Shown piece by piece: positions 1 through 5,098 of a stretch of DNA of 5,098 nucleotides; the first letter of the stretch is position 1; every line of letters begins with the position of its first letter. Source of the stretch: Nitrososphaerales archaeon (GTDB taxonomy: Archaea > Thermoproteota > Nitrososphaeria > Nitrososphaerales > Gagatemarchaeaceae). Below the pieces are notes generated by a model that had not been told where the DNA came from, made no database searches, and was given only the letters and a program-made list of their open reading frames with translations. The DNA lies in the NCBI GenBank assembly GCA_030039515.1, contig JASHVT010000065.1:1-5098 (forward strand), written 5' to 3'. The translations under genes and the position numbers were made by a program.

Positions 1-1385
1 TGATAGCGCACATCATCGAAGACGAATACAAGAGGCACGGCGACCCGCTCGGCGCGACCAGGGCCGCCACGAGGAAGCTCAAGGGCCAATATGCGATCGC
101 GGTCATGTTCCAAAACGACCCCGGCGTGCTTGTGGGCGCAAGGAAGGACGCACCGCTCATAGTGGGAGTCGGGGACGGCAAGATGTTCATAGCGAGCGAC
201 GTGCTTGCCTTCATCGCGCAGACAGACAGGACCATCTTCCTCGACAACTTCGAGGTCGCGAAGATAACGAGAGAGGGCGTCACCATCATAGGGCCTTCGG
301 GGAAGGAGGTGAAGCGCAAGCCGAACCAGGTGGCCTGGGAGCTGTCGGACCTCTCGAAGAGCGACTATGCCCACTACACGCTGAAGGAGATCAACGAACA
401 GCCTCAGACGGTGTTGAGCGCCTCGGTCCAGGACAGGCAGAAGCTGGCGAACTTCGCGAAGGCGATCAAGACCGCGAAGTCCCTGTTCATCACGGCTTCA
501 GGGACGAGCTACCACGCAGGCCTCCTGATGAAGTTCCGGCTCAACAAGGAGGCCGGCCTCAGGTGCGACGTGGTCGTGTCGGGCGAGCTCAAGGAGCAGT
601 CTGCCTTCCTGGGGAAGGGCTCGGTGGTCGTCGCGCTCTCACAGAGCGGAGAGACTGCGGACGTGATCGAAGCGGTAAAGGTCGCGAAGAAGAGCGGCGC
701 GAAGGTCCTCTCCATGGTCAACGCCGCGGGCTCGACCCTCGCAAGGGAGAGCGACGAGGTCTTGCTTCTCAACTGCGGGCCCGAGGTCGGCGTCGCCGCG
801 ACCAAGAGCTTCACGGCCCAGGTCGTCGTCCTGAACGCGGTCGTCGACGCGGTCCTGGGAAGGAAGAGAAACGACGGGCTCAGGCAGCTCTCGGGCGCGG
901 TGAAAGAGGCGCTGGGGACCGAGAAGGAGATAGTCGACATCGTGAGGAAGTACAAGGACAGGCCTGACTTTTACTTCGTGGCCAGGGGATACGAGAGCGC
1001 GGTCGCCCTAGAAGGCGCGCTCAAGCTCAAGGAGCTGTCCTACATCCACGCAGAGGGGATGCCCGCGAGCGAGCTGAAGCACGGCACGCTCGCCCTGATA
1101 GAGAGAGGGACGCCTGTGATAGTCGTCAACCCGAGCGGACCGAACCACGACGACACGCTCTCGAACGCCGAGGAACTCAAGGCGAGGGGGGCGGACGTCA
1201 TCGGGATATCCGACGTCCGTGACGATGTCTACGCCCACTTCGTCAAAATCCCGGCCGTGCAGCCGAAGCATTCGCCCGTCGTCGAGGCCGTCCCCTTGCA
1301 GCTTCTTGCGTACCACATGGCGGTCGCGAGGAAGAACGACCCTGACTACCCGAGGAACCTGGCGAAGTCGGTCACGGTGAAATAG
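1..1385 (+). CDS. glmS: Glutamine--fructose-6-phosphate aminotransferase (isomerizing), 5'-truncated by window edge
   Basis: This enzyme makes glucosamine-6-phosphate from fructose-6-phosphate and glutamine, the first step towards UDP-GlcNAc for archaeal glycans. The frame is open from base 3 to the TAG at 1383 (460 residues visible). The ATG at 105 is internal, because the 34 codons before it already match the family (IAHIIEDEY, then LKGQYAIAV). By comparison with the E. coli protein (about 609 residues), roughly 125 N-terminal residues lie outside, including the nucleophilic Cys and most of the glutaminase domain. Visible parts are the end of that domain (PLIVGVG, FIASD), the linker (HYTLKEINEQP) and two SIS domains. 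SIS1 carries ASGTSYHAG and SQSGETAD, followed by GVAATKSFTAQ. SIS2 carries ALEGALKLKELSYIHAEG and SELKHGTLAL. Residues equivalent to E. coli Glu488, His504 and Lys603 (C-terminal NLAKSVTVK) are at visible positions 344, 360 and 455, so the isomerase site looks intact. The gene runs into the next gene's promoter-like patch. The assignment is firm; glutaminase activity cannot be judged here. Confidence 0.97.
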   Translation, partial: IAHIIEDEYKRHGDPLGATRAATRKLKGQYAIAVMFQNDPGVLVGARKDAPLIVGVGDGKMFIASDVLAFIAQTDRTIFLDNFEVAKITREGVTIIGPSGKEVKRKPNQVAWELSDLSKSDYAHYTLKEINEQPQTVLSASVQDRQKLANFAKAIKTAKSLFITASGTSYHAGLLMKFRLNKEAGLRCDVVVSGELKEQSAFLGKGSVVVALSQSGETADVIEAVKVAKKSGAKVLSMVNAAGSTLARESDEVLLLNCGPEVGVAATKSFTAQVVVLNAVVDAVLGRKRNDGLRQLSGAVKEALGTEKEIVDIVRKYKDRPDFYFVARGYESAVALEGALKLKELSYIHAEGMPASELKHGTLALIERGTPVIVVNPSGPNHDDTLSNAEELKARGADVIGISDVRDDVYAHFVKIPAVQPKHSPVVEAVPLQLLAYHMAVARKNDPDYPRNLAKSVTVK

Positions 1386-1399
1386 AAAGAAATTTAATC
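1386..1399 (+). promoter_or_regulatory. Putative archaeal BRE/TATA promoter for the deoxyhypusine synthase gene
   Basis: The first 14 bases after the glmS stop read AAAGAAATTTAATC, an A-rich BRE-like stretch followed by a TATA-like ATTTAAT. This is the most AT-rich patch in an otherwise GC-rich window. Archaeal TATA boxes centre about 26 bases upstream of transcription start, which would put the start near 1420, almost on the GTG at 1422. That implies a leaderless or very short-leader transcript. The sequence is seen; the promoter function is inferred. The gene could also be read through from glmS. Confidence 0.5.
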
Positions 1400-1408
1400 G
1401 GAACATCC

Positions 1409-1412
1409 GGAG
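1409..1412 (+). promoter_or_regulatory. Possible Shine-Dalgarno (GGAG) for the GTG start at 1422
   Basis: GGAG lies 9 bases before the GTG start codon at 1422 and could pair with the 16S 3' end. If transcription starts near 1420, as the upstream TATA-like patch suggests, this site would be absent from the main mRNA and would matter only on read-through transcripts from glmS. A second, stronger GGAGG at 1436-1440 lies only 2 bases before an in-frame ATG at 1443. Confidence 0.35.
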
Positions 1413-1421
1413 ACGCGAGTC

Positions 1422-2441
1422 GTGGTCACGAAGAAGGAGGTCATGTCCAGGCCTGTAGGGACGATCAAGGTCGGAAAGAAGAGCATCTCGGCCTTGCTTG
1501 AGGAGATGGAGCAGACGGGATTCCAGGGGAAGAAGCTCGGAGAGGTGGCGAGCATCTGGTCTTCGATGGCGAGGGAGAAGGACCTGACCGTCTTCCTCGG
1601 TATAACTGGCTCGCTCAGCACGACCGGCCAGTGGAAGATCATAAGATGGCTGATAGAGAAGAGGTACATCGACGTCCTCGTCAGCACTGGGGCCAACATC
1701 TCCGAGGACATACTCGAGGCCCTGGGCTACCACTACTACCAGGGGACGTGGCTCGCGGACGACGAGGAGCTCCTGAGGATGAAGATAGACAGGTTCTACG
1801 ACGTGTACGCGGATGAGATGCAGTACAGGAAGCTCGAGAACACGATATACAAGTTCGCAGCTACGCTGGATGACAGGAAGACGTACTCTACGAGGGAATT
1901 CCTCTACCTTTTCGGAGAGTTCCTCTCCAAGAAAGGCATAGACAGCATCGTGGCGGCCGCATATGAGAGGAAGGTGCCGATCTACTCCCCCGGGCTCATC
2001 GACAGCGGCTACGGGGTGGCCCTCAGCCTCCTGAAGAGGCAGAAGGGGAAGCTCGTCAGGCTGGACCAGACCCAGGACATGGAGGAGCTGGCGCAGATAG
2101 CCGACAAGGCGAAGAAGACTGGGGTCGTATACCTCGGGGGAGGCGTGCCCAAGGACACGATACAGCTCTCGACCATAATCAAGTCGCTCGCGAAGGGCGG
2201 CAACGAAGAGACGCCGCATGAGTACGCCATACAGATCACCGCGGACTCGCCCCAGTGGGGCGGCCTCTCCGGGTGCACCCTGGAAGAAGCGGTGAGTTGG
2301 GGGAAGATCGCGCCGCGAGCGAAGAAGGCGACCCTCTACGCTGACATCACCCTTGCGCTGCCCTTAGTCGCCCACGCCCTGGACGAGAGGGTCGAGCGCA
2401 GAGCCGCGCCGCCTGACCTAGGCTGGGTATTCAGGTCCTGA
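1422..2441 (+). CDS. dys: Deoxyhypusine synthase (archaeal-type)
   Basis: Deoxyhypusine synthase transfers an aminobutyl group from spermidine, using NAD+, onto one lysine of translation factor aIF5A. It is a cytosolic enzyme. The product is 339 residues, near the family's usual 310-370. Family signatures are FQGKKLGE near residue 34, GITGSLSTTGQW (60-71), VSTGANISEDI (87-97), YSPGLIDSGYG (188-198), LGGGVPKDTIQ (238-248), and the C-terminal block GGLSGCTLEEAVSWGKI (280-296) followed by LYADITLALPLV. Lys295 in SWGKI (AAG at 2304) matches the catalytic lysine, human Lys329. Against the human enzyme as I recall it, the His-His after GGGxxK is Asp-Thr here and the spermidine-binding Asp316 is Leu. 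I believe archaeal and bacterial members of this family often differ here, so the substrate (spermidine, agmatine or another amine) is open. The GTG start gives the longest frame and follows promoter-like sequence; ATG at 1443 is a real alternative. It is not functionally linked to glmS, and it converges on purA with 19 bases between. Confidence 0.92.
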   Translation: MVTKKEVMSRPVGTIKVGKKSISALLEEMEQTGFQGKKLGEVASIWSSMAREKDLTVFLGITGSLSTTGQWKIIRWLIEKRYIDVLVSTGANISEDILEALGYHYYQGTWLADDEELLRMKIDRFYDVYADEMQYRKLENTIYKFAATLDDRKTYSTREFLYLFGEFLSKKGIDSIVAAAYERKVPIYSPGLIDSGYGVALSLLKRQKGKLVRLDQTQDMEELAQIADKAKKTGVVYLGGGVPKDTIQLSTIIKSLAKGGNEETPHEYAIQITADSPQWGGLSGCTLEEAVSWGKIAPRAKKATLYADITLALPLVAHALDERVERRAAPPDLGWVFRS

Positions 2442-2460
2442 GCGTCCTCGTCCGCGGGGC

Positions 2461-3726
2461 CTAGAGCTCTATGGTCTGGGTGCGGTCCTCGCCGTACGAC
2501 GCCAGTCTGACCCTCACCTTCAGCTCAGACTCCAGGTAGTCGATGAACTCGCGCATCGGCTCCGGGATCCGACCCGCGATCTCGGCGCCGCGGAAGGCGA
2601 AGGTGGGCCCATAGACGGCGTCGGCTTCGCCGAGCCTGGGAAGCGCCCTGCCGAAGTCTGTGGTCTCAGAGCCGCCGATCTTGTATGCGACGCAGACCTT
2701 GAACTCCTTGACCTTGGAGAGGACGTCCAACTTGGAGAGCGCGACCTCTCTGACCCCGTTGATTGACATGGAGTACTTCAGTGAGACCAGGTCCAGCCAC
2801 CCCACCCTGCGGGGCCTTCCGGTCGTGGCGCCGTACTCCTTCCCCAGGGACCTGAGGCTCTCGCCGAGCTCCCCCGCGACCTCAGTCGGGAAGGGTCCGC
2901 CCCCCACGCGCGTAAGATAGCACTTCATTACCCCGAGAGGGGCTCCCGAGTACGAAGGAGAGAGGCCTATCCCGGCAGGCGCGTAACTGGAGACCGTGTG
3001 AGTGCTGGTCACGTACGGATAGGAGCCGTGCACGAGGTCGAGCAGCGTCCCCTGCGACGACTCGTACAGGACGGACCCTCCGGAGTCGCAGATGTCCACG
3101 ACCCTCGCGGCGACGTCTCCTATCATGGGGGCGAGCAGCTGCCTCGAGGCCTCCGCCCACTTGTCGAGGCCGCCCGGATCGAGCCCGAAACGCCGGTAGA
3201 ACGACTCGATAGGGGAGAAGTCGAAGCTGGCTAGGAGGTCAGAAGCCCGGGGCGACAGCCTCAGCGCTCTCATCGCATACGCGGGCCCTATCCCGCGCCT
3301 CGTAGTCCCGATGGCCGATGGTCCCCTCATCTCCTCCAGCGCGGAGTCGAGCTCCTTGTCCATGGGCGAGACCAGCAGGCATCGCCCGTCTACGGTGAGC
3401 TTCCCGCGGGCGCCTTCGGGCAGAAGGGAGAGCTCCTCGCCCATGACTGCAGGGTCCACCGCGACGCCTGCGCCTACCAAGAGCTCCTTCCCCTTCAGGG
3501 CGCCGGAGGGGATTAGGTGGAACGTGTGTCTCTGTCCGTCGATCACTACGGTGTGACCGGCGTTGCTCCCGCCGTTGAAGCGGACGACGGCATCGAATCC
3601 GTCGGCCAGGTAGTCCACGACCTTCCCCTTGCCTTCATCGCCCCACTGGAGGCCCACCACCGAGAGGTTTGCCAGCTCACATCGTCCTCTTGATGTCGTG
3701 CGGGAGGCTCTCCCTTTGCCCGGCAT
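2461..3726 (-). CDS. purA: Adenylosuccinate synthetase
   Basis: PurA joins IMP and aspartate using GTP to form adenylosuccinate, the first committed step from IMP to AMP. The frame encodes 421 residues from the outermost ATG; family length is about 340 in some archaea and 430 in bacteria. Counting from that ATG, the GTP/IMP loop QWGDEGKGK is at 27-35 with catalytic Asp30. NGGSNAGHT (51-59) contains catalytic His58. Further blocks are IGTTRRGIGPAY (139-150), QGTLLD (225-230), HGSYPYVTS (233-241), TRVGGGPFPTE (272-282), TTGRPRRVGWLD (301-312) and the guanine-binding SKLDVL (331-336). All key residues expected are present, so it should be active. The start is uncertain. The first 17 residues overlap guaB by 50 bases and resemble nothing in the family, while homology begins at LANLSVVGLQWGDEG. 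That points to the CTG at 3675, one base after the guaB stop; the coordinates given keep the only upstream ATG. It is almost certainly co-transcribed with guaB and translationally coupled to it. Confidence 0.96.
   Translation of the reverse strand: MPGKGRASRTTSRGRCELANLSVVGLQWGDEGKGKVVDYLADGFDAVVRFNGGSNAGHTVVIDGQRHTFHLIPSGALKGKELLVGAGVAVDPAVMGEELSLLPEGARGKLTVDGRCLLVSPMDKELDSALEEMRGPSAIGTTRRGIGPAYAMRALRLSPRASDLLASFDFSPIESFYRRFGLDPGGLDKWAEASRQLLAPMIGDVAARVVDICDSGGSVLYESSQGTLLDLVHGSYPYVTSTHTVSSYAPAGIGLSPSYSGAPLGVMKCYLTRVGGGPFPTEVAGELGESLRSLGKEYGATTGRPRRVGWLDLVSLKYSMSINGVREVALSKLDVLSKVKEFKVCVAYKIGGSETTDFGRALPRLGEADAVYGPTFAFRGAEIAGRIPEPMREFIDYLESELKVRVRLASYGEDRTQTIEL
3673..3689 (-). promoter_or_regulatory. 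Translation initiation region at the guaB/purA junction (GAGG plus candidate CTG start)
   Basis: Read on the minus strand, GAGG at 3689-3686 is followed by 10 bases that include the guaB stop TGA (3679-3677), then CTG at 3675-3673. Translation from this CTG would give (M)ANLSVVGLQWGDEG, matching the usual PurA N-terminus. The in-frame GTG codons at 3660 and 3657 would remove most of the first beta strand before the P-loop, so they are less likely. The upstream ATG at 3726 has only AGGA at a 6-base spacing. The layout suggests reinitiation by ribosomes ending guaB. Confidence 0.45.
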
Positions 3727-5098
3727 CCGTGATCCTGATGAACTCCGCCTTCGCGTGGAGGTCCCGGACGTTGCGGACGCCGACGTAACTCATCCCGGAC
3801 CTGAGTCCCCCCAGAAGCTGGGCCACCACCTCCCCCACGGTCCCCTTGTAGGGTATCAGCCCGCCGACTCCTTCGGGAACGGCTTCCTCGACTGCCGCCT
3901 CGACTAGCTCGTCTTGCCTGCTCTCGCTTCCCTTCGACTCCCTCCTCATCCTGTCGACGGATGCCTCCAAGGAGGACATGCCCCGCGTCATCTTGTATCG
4001 TATCCCGTCCCTCAGCACCGTGGGGCCAGGACTCTCCTCGGTCCCCGCGAACAGGCTGCCGATCATCACCGTGGAAGCGCCAGCAGCAAGGGCCTTCGTC
4101 ACGTCGCCTGGGCTCCTGATGCCGCCGTCTGCTATGACAGGGACGTCGAGGCCTTTGAGCCCGCCACAGCTGTCGAGTATCGCGGTGACCTGGGGCACTC
4201 CCGACCCGCTGACCACCCGCGTGATGCAGACGCTCCCGGAGCCGACCCCGACCTTGACGGCGTCTGCACCGGCCCTTGCCAGGTCGGCGGCGCCCTTCGA
4301 TGTCGCCACGTTGCCCGCGACCACTTCGACGTCGCGGAAGGCTTTCTTCAGCACCCTGACCGCCTCGATCGCGTGGGCCGAGTGCCCGTGCGCTATGTCC
4401 ACGACCAGCGCGTCCGCCCCCGCGTCGAGGAGCATCTCCGACCTCTCCAGGAAGTCTCCCCTGACGCCGACCGCCGCAGCGACCCTGAGCCGCCCTTTGG
4501 CGTCCTTCGTCGCAGACGGGAACAGACGCCTCTTCAGGATGTCCTTGGACGTGATGAGCCCGGCGAGCCTTCCTCGCGAGTCCAGCAACGGCAGCTTCTC
4601 TATCTTGTTGTCACGCAAGAGCCTCTTTGCCTGTTCGAGCGTGACTCCCTTGCGTGCCGTCACGAGCTTGCGCCTGGGTGTCATGACCTCCACGAGCTTC
4701 TTGTCAAGGTCGTCCTCCAGGGATATGTCGCGCCTCGTTACTATCCCAGTGACCTTTCGGTCCTTGTCGACTATCACCATCCCGCCTATGTCGTGCTCCC
4801 TTATCGCCTCCCAGGCGCTGGCCACGGTCTCGCCGCCCTCCATGGTGACCGGATCCTCTATGACGACCCCCTCGGACCGCTTCACCTTGGCGACCTCTGC
4901 CGCCTCGTCTTGGAGGGAGAGGAACCTATGGATTACCCCTATGCCGCCCACCCTCGCCATCGCGATGGCCATGGAGGACTCGGTGACGGTGTCCATGTTG
5001 GCGCTGACTATCGGGGCGTTCAGCTCGATGCTCCTAGTGAACCTGGAGCGAGTGTTGACGTCCTTCCTCGACCTTACGTCAGAGAACCGAGGAACGAG
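3677..5098 (-). CDS. guaB: Inosine-5'-monophosphate dehydrogenase family protein with two CBS domains, 5'-truncated by window edge
   Basis: IMP dehydrogenase oxidises IMP to XMP with NAD+, the first step towards GMP. The frame is open from base 5098 to the TGA at 3679-3677 (473 residues visible). The ATG at 4996 is not the start: the 34 codons before it (LVPRFSDVRSRKDV, then APIVSAN) match the family N-terminus, so roughly 10-25 residues are missing. In visible numbering, SANMDTVTES is at 32-41. Two CBS domains follow, at about 80-130 and 138-189, inserted in the TIM barrel as in bacterial GuaB. Catalytic Cys291 lies in GVGSGSVCITR (codon 4228-4226), with the usual Thr two residues on. ADGGIRSPGDV (323-333), GSLFAGTEESPG (347-358), VPEGVGG (407-413) and GGLRSGMSYVG (430-440) also match. 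The Arg-Tyr-Phe-Gln flap motif is not found: residues 374-406 read as a charged segment instead. A GMP reductase with CBS domains is therefore an alternative, though the C-terminus AEFIRIT...ESLPHD is IMPDH-like. It is followed directly by purA. Confidence 0.9.
   Translation of the reverse strand, partial: LVPRFSDVRSRKDVNTRSRFTRSIELNAPIVSANMDTVTESSMAIAMARVGGIGVIHRFLSLQDEAAEVAKVKRSEGVVIEDPVTMEGGETVASAWEAIREHDIGGMVIVDKDRKVTGIVTRRDISLEDDLDKKLVEVMTPRRKLVTARKGVTLEQAKRLLRDNKIEKLPLLDSRGRLAGLITSKDILKRRLFPSATKDAKGRLRVAAAVGVRGDFLERSEMLLDAGADALVVDIAHGHSAHAIEAVRVLKKAFRDVEVVAGNVATSKGAADLARAGADAVKVGVGSGSVCITRVVSGSGVPQVTAILDSCGGLKGLDVPVIADGGIRSPGDVTKALAAGASTVMIGSLFAGTEESPGPTVLRDGIRYKMTRGMSSLEASVDRMRRESKGSESRQDELVEAAVEEAVPEGVGGLIPYKGTVGEVVAQLLGGLRSGMSYVGVRNVRDLHAKAEFIRITDAGQRESLPHDIKRTM

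Noticed and set aside
105..107. ATG at 105 as the start of glmS.
   Set aside because: The upstream codons in the same frame, to the window edge, encode residues conserved in GlmS, so this Met is internal.
509..955. A 148-codon minus-strand frame inside glmS.
   Set aside because: It is an antisense shadow of the SIS1 region: Ser/Thr-rich with no family resemblance, lying entirely within a conserved coding region.
1008..2219. A 403-codon open frame on the minus strand across the end of glmS and most of the deoxyhypusine synthase gene.
   Set aside because: It spans two well-supported genes on the opposite strand. Its translation is very rich in Arg, Leu, Val and Asp with no recognisable domain, as expected from strong third-position G/C bias in the sense genes.
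2432..2440. A short inverted repeat, CAGG-T-CCTG, at the end of the deoxyhypusine synthase gene, considered as a terminator stem.
   Set aside because: It has only four pairs and a one-base loop, lies inside the coding sequence, and has no T-tract after it.
2882..3160. A 92-codon minus-strand frame, plus several plus-strand frames of 78-92 codons, overlapping purA and guaB.
   Set aside because: All lie inside conserved coding sequence in other frames and show no domain or composition of their own.
4994..4996. ATG (minus strand) as the start of guaB.
   Set aside because: It encodes the Met of the internal SANMDTVTE motif, and 34 further conserved codons continue upstream to the window edge.

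Overview
This GC-rich window looks archaeal. It encodes a deoxyhypusine synthase, an enzyme of archaea and eukaryotes that is rare in bacteria. Arginine is mostly AGG/AGA and many isoleucines are ATA, which is common in archaea. An AT-rich BRE/TATA-like patch sits about 27 bases upstream of a start codon. The residue patterns would suit a TACK-type archaeon (Thaumarchaeota or Bathyarchaeota neighbourhood), but that placement is an impression and could not be checked by search.

The layout is two converging pairs of housekeeping genes that fill almost the whole window. On the plus strand are the C-terminal three quarters of glmS (glucosamine-6-phosphate synthase, cut by the left edge) and, after a 36-base gap with promoter-like sequence, a complete deoxyhypusine synthase gene. 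On the minus strand are guaB (an IMP dehydrogenase-family protein with two CBS domains, cut by the right edge) and, directly downstream, a complete purA (adenylosuccinate synthetase). The pairs meet tail to tail with only 19 bases between the stop codons. No intergenic stretch exceeds 40 bases, and I see no RNA gene, mobile element, CRISPR array or repeat family.

GlmS makes glucosamine-6-phosphate for amino-sugar and glycan synthesis. Deoxyhypusine synthase modifies translation factor aIF5A. GuaB and PurA act on the two sides of the IMP branch point, and their head-to-tail coupling suggests co-regulation of the guanine and adenine branches.

I do not see an undescribed system here. The points most worth checking are: the GuaB-family protein lacks the Arg-Tyr flap motif expected of IMP dehydrogenases; purA appears by homology to start at a CTG one base after the guaB stop; the deoxyhypusine synthase differs from the human enzyme at several active-site positions; and that same gene has two competing start codons.
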